From Sipunculus nudus (taxonomy: Eukaryota > Annelida > Sipuncula > Golfingiida > Sipunculidae): DNA of 64,000 bases. The notes under the pieces were generated by a model that worked only from the letters and a program-made list of their open reading frames with translations, did no database searches and was not told where the DNA came from. The translations under genes and the position numbers were made by a program. The stretch lies in contig CM049310.1 in NCBI GenBank assembly GCA_026874595.1, positions 23,410,058 to 23,474,057 on the forward strand, given 5' to 3'. Shown in pieces: positions 37,157-52,900 of the stretch (the stretch's first letter is position 1; the number at the start of each line of letters is the position of its first letter).

Positions 37157-40100
37157 TTATATATTTATTTATCTATTTATGTGGTAATTTAGTCAGGAAA
37201 CCAAACTTGTATAAATAACATAATTCGCAGTGATCAAAGTCCCGTGGCACCGAAAGCTCTTTCTGCTTGTTAATGTAAGTAACCTCTTTATTCTATGCGC
37301 TGGTATGACCAATGCCTTTGATAAAAAAAAGTCAGTATTCTACAGACAAAAGTATAAACATATTAACTGGGCCAGTATTATATACTTAAAAATATGAAGA
37401 ATAAGACCTTTGGGTATTTGCTGTCGGCCAAAATATAACCACTCTTTTTTCTGATATATGATGTCTGCACAGAGAGAAATCCCACCTGGTTGACACTTTG
37501 GAAGTTTGCTCCAAGTTCCGTTGTGACAGACAGGGGGGGTAGCGTCATCGATAATGAATCCGGCCTTACAGGTTACGGCCAGGGTCTGATTGTGGGCGGC
37601 GTACCTGTCGTCGTACACGTTGTTGGACTCGCCCACGTCGGCGTCTCGTATTACTGGCTTCATACAGTCCTCTACACAAACAAATAAATCACAGGTTTCA
37701 AAGATATGTATTTTTAAACTTCATGTTCTGCCTACTTTTGTTACCTTTTTTAATACTTCTGTAAATATACCTTTTTATGAATGCGCAAATAGACATATTT
37801 AGTGTACATAATAAACTGTATTTTCGTAATCATACACGTACAGTGAAGTTATGAGAGTGTACTTACTCCAGCACTTTGGCAGAGGATTTGACCACGTGCC
37901 ATCCGATCTGCATCTGGCATCTTCCGGACCTTCAAACGTTGTCCGTGACTGGCATCTGGTGAAGTGCAGGTATGTATTTTAAATATATATCAGGTATAAC
38001 ATGCAAGTGTTTGTAAATGATGTACACTTGAGAAAGCATATTGATAAAAACTGTTCAAAGTTACGGATGAATTGCAAAGAAATTAATTAACGTGAGGTCG
38101 GATACTTGGTTACAAGTCAGCCAACTACGGAGAGGTTGCTAAAGACTCCACGTGATCAGCCTGCATGAATAGATTTCTGGAAGTCAGTCACCCGACAAAT
38201 ACTACCAGCTAAGGACTGGGAACTGAAGTATTCTGTAGGGTAGCCGTCACCCGAGAAGGACTGTCACCTGCGGAGTGAAGGTGAAGAATTCCAGGTCAGC
38301 CGGTCGCCCGACAAGGCCAGTCAGCTGAGGTCGTGGTGCTAAAGAATTTCAGATGAGCCAGACAACCGGCCAAGGGTGCAAACCGAAAACTGGAACGCAT
38401 TTCTGGGAAGTCAGCCATGAGGTAAGAGACTGTAAGCCTAAGAGAGGGTGACCTTTTCATTTAGGACGAGGATTTACGGACTGATTGTCCGATGATACAA
38501 GTGTATATGTAAACGGAATGCAGGCCTGACATTGCAGCATAATCTTAAAAATATATGTACATTTGTAGCCGCTTTTCCAAATGTTCACGTAATTTAAGTT
38601 TGATTGTACAAGAAAGAGTTATGCATGTCACCATTTAAAGATTGCACCTGTCAATACATACCGAAATAATATCACAGATCCGTAAGTGGTCTCTCCGTCA
38701 AAATAACCATTGTAGAAATTTTCTGGAAACCCACAGTTCACCACTGGAAAATTAAATAAAGTTATATCCAGTTGAATGTGGTCTATATTATGGGTTTTAA
38801 TTATTGAATTTCTCTGTAATATATTGGGATTTTATCTTGAATTTATATCACATTGAAACAAACGTTTATCTGTAGTGAAAAAAGACACAAGCGTCGTACC
38901 TGCACTCCGTGTAATGTATTGTAGCTACCAATAATGCAATATATTTCAAGGCGTCGATGTTCTTTATTTCATTGTAAGTTTTGGTTTAGGGTTCATTTGC
39001 TTCTTTGATGAGAAACGTTGTGAACACTCACGTTCGCACGCTGCATGCTGTCCTGACCACTTGCCGTCATGTTGACAGTGACGTGTAGATGACCCAGTCA
39101 ACCTGAAGCCCTCCTTGCAGCTAAACTTTACTTTATCTCCATAGTTGTGACCGTATCCGATCATGTTCCCGTTATGGGGGGCACTGAGTCGGACACACTT
39201 TATTGCTACAATAGATGTCAATCAGCTTTTTCTACGTGAGATATTTCATTTAAAATGAAGAACATTAAGAACTGCATCGAGTTTATCGAGTTTATCTTTG
39301 AGCATGGTTGCTCATTTGGAATACATTTGCAGATAAGATCACCACTGGATTAACGAAACATTAATTTTCAAAAGTGAAAAATATTCTGTGCTTTCCTCGA
39401 AACACGTTTTTTGTCAGTATTACACATTATCTGTGTTGCATCATAACCTGCAACTTATTTTGTTATGAATCGTCAGGCCGCTTTTTTGCCAGATATGATA
39501 TGACTGTTGTATAATAGTGTTCAATGCCATAAATATTATACCAGAATGCCAATTATTACACTGGTGTGTCATGTTCTGGGCACGTTTTACTGTTGTTATT
39601 TTCTTATAACCAAGGATCATATTAATCAATCAACTTTTTGCTAAAACATTTTGCTACTTGTTTCCATTCTGGTTGCATTTACCATCTGAAACCGTCAAGG
39701 CTGAATGCAGTAATCTGAGTTTCTAGAATAAAAAAAAAACATAAAAGGGGCATATAGATCATTTGGGGTTTGCATGCATCCTAAGTCATCAGCCGGAAAC
39801 CCACTGGTTGGCCGTGGGGCCGCAGTACCAGGTGAAATAAAACGACAGCTCTGAAGATTTTTACAAAGCCAAAGAAATGATAAACTAAATATGAACCAGT
39901 CTGCATGAATTACCGGATACGGATCTTTATAAAGAGGAATTAATGTTCATTTAAACCATTTTAGCCAAGTTTGATGAAAGAGATTAAAAGAATTTATGGA
40001 TTCTCTACTTACCTTTACAAGTCGGTAATGACGCTGACCACGTGCCGTCACCCTGACACTTGCGGACCGCCTGACCAATCAGCTGGTAGCCCTCGTTACA

Positions 40101-43100
40101 GTGGTAGGTCACCTGATGCGGGTAACGGAAGATGTTGCCCTGACGGTAACCGTTATTGATTCCCCCAGGATGCGGACATCGTCTGGCTAACGAATAAAAA
40201 CAAGAAGCATTCATTTATAGAAAAAAAATATTTCGCTTTAAGCTTCAAGAACTTCGTTTACCAGTTCACCAGAAAAAAAAAACACACACACAAACACACA
40301 TACATTATTAGTCTCGTTATTTTCATTACCTTGCATGAATGAAATTAAAGGCCACCAACCACTACATAGTGAAAATATCGTGGGTTATGTGTTTAAAGTA
40401 TCAAGGTAAAGTTTAAAAAAACGCATGCAGTAAGTAAAAATATGCTAGCAATGGCAGTTAATAAAAAGCTCTTACTATGTATAGGGATTATAATTTTAAC
40501 TCTCAGTCACTTTTTACTAATATAACATTTTCACGTTTTGCATTACGTTTTATCACCAATAATAGTGCAGGTGTAGATATATTTTACCTGTACACGCCAT
40601 GCGCGCCCCCACCCAGCGCCCCTCCTCCACACACATTGCCATCCCGTGGCCGTACTGCTGGTAACCGCTCCAGCACGTGTACTTGAGCTGAGCTCTGATT
40701 GGATACTGCTTCTGGCCAGGAATGCCATTATGTGACGCATGTTCAATGGTTGGTGGCTCACCACAAACACCTGTATATTGTAAAATGATAAGCACAGCTG
40801 TTTTATGTCCTCTATGGCTGTTACATTAGCTCACTATACGAGACGTATCCATGTAGGATTTTCCTACACATAATAAATAAAACAACACAGGAATTTAAGT
40901 TTAACATCACCAAATGGCAAAATGGTCTGTCCGAATTGAGAATGATTTTTAATTTTATGCCAAAACAGTATATTGCCAGTCAATGCATTGGGTGTGCGCT
41001 TTACTAAAGATATGGAGGATATGCTTGGGTGACGCTTTACTAAAGATATTGAGGGTTGCGGGCTACTCAACTTCGCCGATGCTTAACCATTTCCATCTAG
41101 CTACTCACTAAGTGACTTACTTGCGAGCCATAGGGTAAGGACTGAACTCGAGGCCAGCTAGCTATTAAGTGAAAATATACCCTCTCTGACCAACTGGCTG
41201 TGATTCATCATCCGGACATTAATGGGTGAGTCCACTTATAGCGTAGGGGAGGGTGTATCTTTTTAGAGTATATGAAATATTCTACATCCCGATACTACGC
41301 TCGCGATACACGTATATAAAATGTATAAAAATTCAGCTCTCCAGCCAGTGTCCATCATTACCCAAGAATCACGGAAGGAGAACCCAACTTCCTCTCAAAA
41401 AATATTTCTCAAACCTGAAATAAAAATCAACTTTCGCCAACAAGCCTCAGGAATAATTGATATTGTACCTGTACAGACCCCTTCCATGAGTTTGTCGTGC
41501 GGTGGTTATTTCATGTGAGACCTGGCTTCACAGAGGATTATAAAATATCGTCTAAATGTATATAATAATCTACGCATTCTCCACCAGAGGTCTCTCGGCT
41601 ACGTCTTTGGGCAAAACATAAATTTCGCTGAAGGAGATTGCGGTACAAGGACAACTGACGATACTTGTAAGAAACCCCGACCCATCAGTGTACAAGTGTA
41701 TCGTTAGAGCCATACTGCAGACCAAATCTGTATTAATCCTGACTGAATTACAATATCGAAAACCGCCTCATTAGATCCAAATCCACATTCTATCAGTGTC
41801 AGGCTGTTCATACCTTCACACATAAAGTCTTTTACATAACTGAAATCCTTCCAGGAGGTAATTTCGAGACATAATTCAGTAATAGCATAATTAGTGCTAC
41901 CAGAATGTAAACACGTATCGGAAGCATTAGAATAATGTTTCTGCAAAGCGCATGCTCTACAGATAGCGTTTTACTGTGTACATGACATGTTGATCGAATA
42001 CGACTCTGAATGTGATAACGAATTCTCTTTGCAGCTGGTCAGTCAAAACAGATTTTGTTTTGAACGAATTAGTACAGCGATTATTTTGCTACCATGCATT
42101 TGTAAAATTCAAAATCATTAGATGCCAGTTTGAAGTAAATATAAAATAAGCTAGAACTATCGCAATAAATCTATATATATTCATGGATGCAAGTTGACCT
42201 ATATGCGATTATTGATGAAGAAAACAAGAACCAAGAGCGAGCATCTAACAAAACCTACCTTGAGTTTCACATATCGGGGCCTGGCCGCTCCATCTTCCGT
42301 CGCCTTGACAACGTCGTACCGGGGTACCTTTGAGAATGAATCCTTCCTCACACGTGTAGCGGAGTTTGGCGTCAAACTGGTTGTACTCAGTGATCTCGTA
42401 GTGACCGTGAACTATTGCGGATGACCCACTGCATTTCCTGTCTGCACATGAACGTTTCAAACAATATTATATTGGTATATATCTACCAATGTACCAAAGG
42501 ACAGCTTCACTTAAAAAGACAATACTCATTAAAGACATAAAAATAAAAGTTCTTCAGAAGCGTTCACCCGGACACGGAATTTGAAGCTGCAGTCCATAGC
42601 GACCACCATTACTCAATGTCACCATTACACAAATATCAAATTTGCGACGAGAGATATTAAAATTCTGTGAAGACAGGATTTAAAACAAAATCCTGCTCAT
42701 TTACTTTGTTGTATACTCTAAGGAATACTTCAGCATGGTATGAACGCTTATGGTAAAACATTTCTGAAATATATAACTTATATATAGTCTTATTATATAC
42801 AATTACAAAAAAGTGGAAAAGATAATTTTCCTTGCAGAAATTAGGTCATCACATGTGGCGCCACCTGCAGCTATAAAACACATTACTATAATACATTACT
42901 ATCGATAATAACATACATTACATCATATGTGTAAACACATCAGTATAAATTCCGAGATCCACCAAATATGAAGTTCTATGATGACGCCATATACTCCTTA
43001 AATTCTTCCTGTTCCAGGGAACTGTTTAACAAGATATAAAAACTCAGTTCTCAATGTATATAATAAAAAATGAGGAAGCTAATGTCAAGAATGGCCCATC

Positions 43101-46100
43101 TCTTTTATTACCCCTGACATTTCCAATAAAAGATAAGGGTAAAGGTTAGGTTTATAGTCTGGTATCACTTCGTTAGAGTCTCATCAGACTCTACACATTG
43201 CTTTCCTCATCTTCGGTCCTATTTATGTTTGTAGATTTCTCGGATCCATGGGTAGCACACACCCTAACACAAGGGTTATCCATTTTGCCTGCCGCCCATG
43301 ACCAGTACCATTCACCCCTGTTTTGAGAGGGTTCACCTTTGTGGTTAAGATTTAGGCCAGGAGTTTTAGCGAGGAAGGTAGTCTGAACGGGCGGTCACAG
43401 GTCCAGCGCCCTAATCATTACGCCATCACGCTCCACGGTGCTGTGTAGCTGTGACTTCTGGTATTTTAAAAATGTTACGTATTTTGACCATACGACCATT
43501 TCTTTGACAACCCACAGCACAGATTAAAGACTGTTTCTCCATTTTGATTGCGAAACCCAAATAAAAAATAAAACTTTATGGTCGTTATCTTTGTTTTTTT
43601 TTATCATCCAGTGTATACGCTCCCCTGTCATTTTAAAAGAAGCTTATCATAATTTCATGTTTTTGGAAATGCATATATACAATCAATAACCCAAGGATAT
43701 ACGACTCTACGTCAATAGTGGAGTTGTTTTCATATGAAAAAATAAATAAAAAAAAAACATTTATAATTTACGCATTCCACCTCAAGGTGTTTTTATTTCG
43801 AACTTATTTTTGTCAGGAGTGTGTTATTTTCTAAAGAGTGTTTCGGATGTAGAAAGTATATCAGACTTAAGGCCGGGTTCGAACCCTAGCAGATCCTCAA
43901 AGGCAATATGTTGAGATCTCGTTATCATCTCAGAGGATCGTCCCAGTGATGTAGGATTCGAGTTCGGACTAGAGCTCACTTTTTAGGGACTCGGAATAGA
44001 GGGTTTTGAACAAAGACTTGTACTCGGACTCGTTAAAGGGTTGAGAAATCGTTCGAAAAGTCCATTACGAGTTAAGTAAAAAAAAAAAACTATTTTATAT
44101 ACATGTTCATTACTGGTTCTTAATGTCTTAATGACAGTTATTTTCTGGATTATTCCTTACCTTAGGCATATGTCACCTGAAATCAAGAAGCCTTAATAAT
44201 AACATATCATATTGCTAGATTCAACTTCAACCCCGGCCATCAAATTATCCTTATTTAAAGAAGGGAGAAACAATAAAATTAGACATATGACGTACGTCTC
44301 TTGACGCAGCTCATCCCGCACGGCCCATCACACAGACATTCCTTGTTCTTCCCTCTACAGTCGCTGTTCACGTGACATCTCTTCATACACGACTGGGTGG
44401 GCGGGATCTGCCGTACCCTCGGACATTTTGAGTCGGCGTACCTGTGTTGACGGCCTGACCGGTATGTGTAGCCTGAAGAGAACATGGATAAAATGATCGA
44501 CGGTTTCATACTCAAGTCTGTGATCTCATTAGTCATTGAAGTTGTCCATTGGCGAGATCACGAAAAACAAAATGTAGAAAATTTGAAACGTAAAGCATAA
44601 CAAAAACAAGAGGGATGTTAGTCATTCTTAAGTCACAGGAAATCGAAAAGAAGAATGAGCATAATATTTAAACAGTATTAAAATACAGTATTAGAATTAA
44701 AGTCTTCCCCATGCAGCCGCAGAAACAGATAAAGATGATAGAAGAAAAGGAGAAAGCGAGAACTGAGACAATTTATTAGAGGCAAAAACAGGCCAGATAT
44801 AGAAATAGACTTCTCACTTATAGAATAGGATATCTCAAGTGTCTGTGGTATGCAAACTGGATCAGTAACTGTAACATCGCCACTATAGGGCCTAGCAGTA
44901 ATAGAAGTATATAAAAAGAATCATTTTAGTTCACAGGAAAGTAGGTAAACTCTAGCGGTATAAAAAAATAAAGTGCAAACCAAATAAATGCATTTCTTGG
45001 CAATAGCTTCACATTACAATAACATAAAACAATAATGCCCTGACTTTATTTTAATCTGTGCTAATCCCATTCACTACTGTCCTTTAATTATAGGGGGCAA
45101 GTCTCTATAAGTAGGTTAACTCTAGCGGTATAAAAAAATAAAGTGTAAACAAAATCAATGCATTTCTTAGCAATAGCTTCATTAATTTTCAACAAAACAT
45201 AAAACAATAACGCTCTGACTTCATCTCTACTGTCCTATAATTATATTGGGCAAGTCTCTGTTTAATAGTGGATTTTCTTGGTCTGATGATGTATCGACTT
45301 GAGCATGGGGTTTGTGGTTGTCGTGAGGATTTTATAACGCTAACATACTCCCCAGAACAAGTAAGACAGGTCTAAGCTACATCAGTCGTAATCAGGGGAG
45401 GCCGCTGGGACATGGGGCGGATCGATACTGGTGTGACTGAGAGTTCCGTCGGGACGGAAGTTTCTCCCTGAAGGAAGTGTGAACGTATCACTGGTAATGG
45501 GTATACATTCTCTTAGTTCATCGGGGCGTTCAGATTATGTCCCGGGGTTGGAACAACCAATTGTCTTCTTGTTCTCTCACCTGCGTCACGGGAGGCGTAC
45601 TCAATATTAAGTTAGTGTACCCAGAACGCCCCGCGGCTAGTATACTATCGACACATCAGGCGGAAGATGTCGGCCCATCAGGCCATTCATCACTCCTCCC
45701 CTGGCTGATGTCAATTTTCCGTGTAACCCGGTCCATTATGAATCAAATTCCTTCTGCGGTCTAACCACTGCTTTACCTGCTGGTGCAGAGTGAGTTTCGG
45801 AAGGTATACTTCATTCCTCGTGAAAGGCCCGCACAATGTCCGACAAGAAAGGACATATCAAGTATTTGAACAAGTAATAAATGCCTTTTATTTTTAAAAA
45901 TTTAATGAAATACTGTTGTAACAATATACATTTAGACATTGGTCCATTATGCCTAGCACACCTGTATACCTGTAATTTTCACTAATCTTTAAGTAAAATG
46001 GTACGTTATCGTATATAATTTATTCAGACATGTATCATATACAAACTATGATTTAAGTATTATCATTCTTTTAATACAACATAAGAGTGTGTGTGTACTT

Positions 46101-49100
46101 TTCGCAGTAAGGCGCTGTACCGTCAGATTTCTACTGAAACTGCTACACAAACTTTTTCCACTAAAGCCTTACACAGCCATTTTGCGATAAAAATGGCAAC
46201 ACACTGAAGTAACTGAGTAGGGCACACGGCATCTGGAAGAGTTAACTATCAAGACAAGTAATATCAAGATTATAATATATGCATTTCACAAGGCCCTAAA
46301 TATCAAATGTACCATGGAAATGACGACATGCTTTCTCAAAATTGTGCCACACACGGGCCTATATAGGGTAAATGAATGTACCACTCACATGTCAACGTAT
46401 ATTCTGTAGCATATATGCGACAAAAGGAAATTAATTGATGTAAAGTGAATGTCCACAACAACTGACATAGTAGAGTGAACAATGTCATTCAAGCAATGCA
46501 TGTTTATTAGGCTGGTCAAATAGCATCCACAATCATGTAGGGTCTTGATTATTAATGGTGTCCGAACATGACACGGGGACAGATATCCTAACCCTGCGGG
46601 TATAAACTTCCATGCAAATCCAACAGGCATTCTGTGCAACCTAATAATCAAATGTTCCAACTACAATAACGAAGGGCTAAACATGGGAGTTTTCTGCATT
46701 AACAGCGGTGTTGTACATACTTAACTTGTTATATTTGACAAGCCCACGTCTTACGTGACTTTGCTCATCCGTCGCATGACTTTGGCATCTGATATGCTGT
46801 AAGGATTTTTCTCAAAATATTTCCAAGAGAGTAACTGTTACTGACATTTAAAAATGGTGGCCTATATTCTTCAAAGTGTAAACAGGGAGAGTGATATTGT
46901 TTTTATGAAGCCCATTGTTTCGTAAAGCTTTGCATGATCAATAAGCACGTGACATCTGAGACCATTTCCTGCAGTCATGGGCCTTGTTTAGTGAGAACAT
47001 GTGAGGGGACAACGTCCCATTCCAGAAGTAAGGACAACCGCTCAAAATCTCCTCCTTACAACTCAGCTTAAAAAAAAACCAAACAGGACAAAATCTTTCC
47101 CAATAATATAATCATTTTCTTCACTTAAACCACATATTATATCATTTAACTATAAATGAAATCTTCCTCTACAAGTGTGGGGGGAGGGGGAGTGACATGA
47201 CACCCTCCCCCCACCCCCCACAAACACACACACACTGAAATAAGGTCCATGCCTGGCGTTATTCCTGAGAGAACTTGTTATCTGATCCTATCTGAAAAAA
47301 AAATCTTTATAAGCGTTATAGGAAACACTGAAAATGCAGGTTTAACATTATGAGTATAACTTAGGCTTGGGTAGAAATCACAGATAAGAAAACTATCCTG
47401 AGCGTTTGTCAATGACTCAAGAAATAACGACGTAATCATAAACTGCTGAAAAACCTTTTGTATATATATAACCTAAATTCCTCTTGAACAATTAGACTGG
47501 TATGAGATCTGAAGCAATTTTAAGCAAATGATAAAGAATAGAACATCTGGACAAAGCTGATATGTCTTAATAGTTCTATTTGAATGTTTTATCCGTATTT
47601 CTTATGGATTGAAATAGCTATCTGTTTAATTAGAATTATTAAGTAAGTGGATTGACGCTCACTTATGGACAGCCGGCGATAACGTTAATCCAAATGCCCT
47701 TTCACAATACTGACATCCTGTTAGTGTATTTATCTTTTTGAAACAAAATTTGTAAGACAGAAATGTAATGATATTTTGATTGATTGGAAAGACCGAAAGA
47801 TCTTGGTTGTGAAAAGTTAAATGTCTTCGACTCCCATGCCCCACTGCGTCAGGTCAAGATCAAGGGCGAGTCACTTAAGCCGTGGTATGATGAAGAGATC
47901 CATGAAACCCGCAGAAAGCATCGTCAGCTGGAGCGTAAGGCTAAGAAGACCGGCTTAGAGATGTACAGACAGATTTGTAAGGAACAGTGCAAGACTGTGG
48001 TTTATCTTATAAAACAGAAAAAGTCGGCCTACTACCACAGTAAGTTGCTAGCGGCGGATATGAAGGAGGCTTATAAGGTGATTAATGGTTTGTTGCATTA
48101 TGACCCAGGATCTGCTTTCCCTCCTGCCTCAAGTGATGGAACCCTGGCAGAGAACTTAGTTCAATTCTTCCACAATAAAGTTCAGAGGATTAGGCATAAA
48201 ATAGATGCCATGATGCCAACTAACTCAGCTCTTCACTCATCGCAAACCACGTCAGTCCCAAAGCTTGGTAACTTCCAGCAGCTGACGACGGATGACATCT
48301 TGGCGGTGATCAACACGTGTCCTAATAAGTCATGTTCTCTAGATTAAATGCATACCTCTTATCCCAAGAATGTGGAAGTGCTGAATACTCTTGCTCCTGT
48401 GTTCACATCACTTGTTAACATGTCATTCACCTCAGGTGTATTCCCCACTCAGCTGAAACGTGCTCAGGTGGCTCCTCTCCTGAAGAAGGCAGGGCTAGAT
48501 GTGTCCAGTTAAAGCAACTATCGCCCAGTGTCCAACCTTCCGTTTCTCAGCAAACTTATGGAGAAAGCTGTTGCCAAGCAACTTAACACTCATCTTTTGA
48601 GGAACGGCCTCCATGACTGCATGAAGTTTGCCTACAAGCTTGGTCCCAGCACTGACACTGCTCTCCTTCGCATCACGGCAGACATGGAGGAAGTGCTGGG
48701 TGATGGTGTGCTCCTTGTTCTCCTAGACTTCAGCTCTGCGTTTGACACCGTAGACCATGCCCTCCTCTTGGAGAGACTTAAGATGAGGTGGGGCTCCGAG
48801 ACACTGCACTCCAGTGGATGAGATCCTATCTTTCTGACCGTACTCAAGCTGTGCATATCAACAACCACAAGTCTGCAGAAGTTACCCTTACTACTGGAGT
48901 GCCTCAGGGGTCCGTCTTGAGGCCCCTTTTTTTCTCATTTACATCCTCCCTCTCCGGAGCGTTATCGAGCAGCACCCTGTCAAACGTCATGGTTTCGCTG
49001 ATGATGGCCAGCTCTACAACCGCCTTACTCTCCATGACATGGTTGGCCCGTAGCCATCAGGTGCAGGAGATGGAACAGTACGTGGCAGATGTATGTTTGA

Positions 49101-49878
49101 CACTGAATGATGGCTAACAACCTGAAACTGAATGACTCCAAGACGGAAAAAGTCATCATCACCAGTAAACACTCTGCACAGCATGTGAGTAAATCACCTG
49201 AAAGATTGGGGAGGCTACCATTACACCAAAGCCAGTGGCTAGGAACCTTGGAGCTTATATTGATGGTCATCTGAAAATGCAGTACCCAGTCAATAGTGTT
49301 ACCTCTAGCATGTACTACAACCTCAAGCGCATTTCCAAAGTCAAAGTTCATCTTTCGCAAAAAACTTGTGTTAAGGCCAATAATTCTACTGTTCTATCTC
49401 GCCTGGACTACCATAATGGCCTCCTCCTTTGAGCATCAGAGCGTACTATACATATAGACTGGAAGTGTCACGCCACTCCAACCAATAAGGTCACTAAGGA
49501 CATCAGGGGCTAAACTGTGAATGAGATGCCATCAGATATTAGGGGACCAATCATGTCCGTCACACATAGAAAGCACCTTAAGATTGTGATGTTTATACAA
49601 GGATATGGTGCTGCCTAGACTGTGATATAACGCTAGTGGATTTGTGCAATATGTGTTATACAGTGACTCCTAAAAGTGCAATACATATTACTTTAGTTGG
49701 ATCTCTGCATTGTAGAGACTCATAATTAAATTATCATGTTTTTATTTTCTGTGAATGCGTGTATAAATTTTCAAATCTAACTTTAGTACTAATTGTTTTT
49801 ACGCTCTATAACTTATTGTTGCTTATTACTGTCAAGCGGATAGAAACTTCATGTAATAATGCGCATCTAAGTGAATAA

Positions 49879-49915
<37 letters not shown>

Positions 49916-52900
49916 GACTGTATTTTGTCGAAATAAATGTATCTTGCAAATATACGATTATTCTAAAATTAATAATAAAGGGAAATGTAAGCCTAAATTA
50001 TTCAAAGAGCCTACAAACTGCATTTCAACCATCAAAACCAAGATATATTATCAAAGGGAACAAAAACCTTTGGAATACAAAATTACATCACTCACTTGTA
50101 AGTTGCAAAAAGATATAATGACGAAAAATAAAACCAAAGCACTAACTGAAATAAACAGGATAGATCCAGATGAGGGCATATTCCTATGGTTATACTTGTT
50201 GTATACTATGCAATAACACATTTTATGTGGATTGCTTAACGTACTAAGCAAATTGATATTAATGATATGGTATTGTAACCATTGTTGAACAACAAAGTAC
50301 ACTGAAACAGCGAGTCTATATTGTAGACGCATTTCGACAAAGAGGATTAATTTTATTTTTAATATCATGGACGGGGAGACAAATATAATTTGTAATTTAG
50401 AAAATTTGATTGGCGAGTTTTTTTGGCTGCTTTTTTCTGCACTGTCACAGAAGTGGTTTACAACAGCCAAATTAAGGAACGTCAGGTTTAAGACATTGCC
50501 GGTTACTGTTTGAGTGTGTATATAACCCTTAGAGGGATTAGGGGTAGATATAAATAAATAAGAATAAATTACAACTCAGACAAGCTTTCAGGAATGTATT
50601 ATTTGGTTACTAATATTCTAGGAGGAAATGGTATCAAAATGGGTTAAGGTGATGACCATAACACAGCTCAAATAAAGTACCTTTACTGCAAAATTTTTCG
50701 GCATAACTGCAAAAATGGGTTAATATTTATGATTTTCGGTTTATCATAATATATAATATGTGTTATTGGTATGTTCAGAGATTCAACGTTTGTTCGCATT
50801 TTGATACAAACATGGACGCACGGGAAAAATGTGGATACAATTGATACGACCATGAACGCTCGGACAAGAGAATGTGGATTCAATAAATACGACCATGAAC
50901 GCAGGGACAAAGGAATGTGGATACAATAAATACGACCATGTACGCGGGCACAAAGATAACGGCCAACTGAGAATTTCGATACAATGAGTAAGACCAAGAA
51001 CGTGGGTACAAGAGAATGCGGATACAATAAATACGACCATGAATGCGGGGACAAGAGTATATGGATGCAATAAATACGACCATGTACGCGGGCACAAAAG
51101 ATACGACCAACTGAGAATGTGGATAAAAAAGAAAAGACCAAGAACGCGGATACAAGAAAATGCGGAGACAATAAATACGATCAGAGACACGGGACAAGAG
51201 AATGTGGATACAATAAAAATGATCATGCACGCGGGGAAAGGAGAATGTGGAAACAATAAATACGATCAATACATGGATACGAGATAATCTGGATACAATA
51301 AAAACGATCGTGAACGCGGGAACAAGAGAATTCGGTGACAATAAATACCATGAACGCGGAGACAAGAGAATATAGATACAATAAATACGATCATGTAGGC
51401 GCGGACAATAGATTGTTAATAAAAAAATACCATAATGAACGCGGGGACAAGAGAATGTGGATACAATAAATACGATCATGTTCGCGCGGACAAGAGAATG
51501 TTGATAAAATAAATACGATCATGTTCGCGCGGACAAGAGAATGTTGATAAAATAAATACGATCATGAACGTGGATTCAAGGTAATGTGGCTACAATAGAT
51601 ACGATCATGAACATGGGGACAAGATAACATGGATACAATATTTACGATCATGTACGTGGGGACAAAAGAATGTGGTTACAAGAAATATGTTCATAAACGT
51701 GGATACAAGATTATGTGGATACAATAAATACGAATAGGAATACGGGGACAAGAGAATCTGGATACAATAACTACGATCATAAACGTCGATACAAAATAAT
51801 GTAGATACAATAAATAGGACCATGAAAGCAAGAACAAGAGAATGTGGATATAATAAATGCGATCATGAACATGGGGACAAATGATTTTGGATACAATTAT
51901 TACGATCATGAACGTGGATACAAGCTAATGTGGATACAATAAATACGACCATGAACGTGGGTACAAGAGAATGTTGATACAATAAATACGAATAGGAATA
52001 CGGGGACAAGAGAATGTGGATACAATAACTACGATCATAAACGTGGATACAAGATTATGTGGATACAATAAATACGAATAGGAATACGGGGACAAGAGAA
52101 TCTGGATACAATAACTACGATCATAAACGTCGATACAAAATAATGTAGATACAATAAATACGACCATGAAAGCAAGAACAAGAGAATGTGGATACAATAA
52201 ATGCGATCATGAACATGGGGACAAATGATTTTGGATACAATTAATACGATCATGAACGTGGATACAAGCTAATGTGGATACAATAAATACGACCATGAAC
52301 GTGGGGACAAGAGAATGTGGATACAATAAATACGAATAGGAATACGGGGACAAGAGAATGTGGATACAATAACTACGATCATAAACGTCGATACAAGATA
52401 GTGTGTATACAATAAATACGAATAGGAATACGGGGACAAGAGAATGTGGATACAATAATATGATCATAAACGTCGATACAGGATTATGTGGATACAATAA
52501 ATACGAATAGGAATACGGGGACAAGAGAATGTGGATACAATAACTACGATCATAAACGTGGATACAAGATTATGTGGATACAATAAATACGAATAGGAAT
52601 ACGGGGACAAGAGAATGTGGATACAATAACTACGATCATAAACGTGGATACAAGATTATGTGGATACAATAAATACGAATAGGAATACGGGGACAAGAGA
52701 ATGTGGATACAATAACTACGATCATAAACGTGGATACAATATTATGTGGATACAATAAATACGAATAGGAATACGGGGACAAGAGAATGTGGATACAATA
52801 ACTACGATCATAAACGTGGATACAAGATTATGTGGATACAATAAATACGAATAGGAATACGGGGACAAGAGAATGTGGATACAATAACAACGATCATGAA

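Noticed and set aside
34049-42424. Plus-strand open frames opposite the CCP exons
   Set aside because: Shadows of the minus-strand CCP exons, which have consistent splice sites, phases and domain motifs.
43860-43900. tRNA gene suggested by GGGTTCGAACCC
   Set aside because: Only a T-loop-like palindrome is present; no acceptor stem or anticodon arm can be folded around it.
49914-50470. Overlapping open frames just after the LINE tail
   Set aside because: AT-rich sequence open on both strands, after the LINE 3' end; no recognisable RT, nuclease or host domain.
50683-51479. Long minus-strand open frames with repeats of FIVSTFSCPR-like sequence
   Set aside because: They lie wholly in the 43-bp satellite and arise because the monomer has no stops on that strand in its commoner variants. 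The same peptide appears in all three frames.
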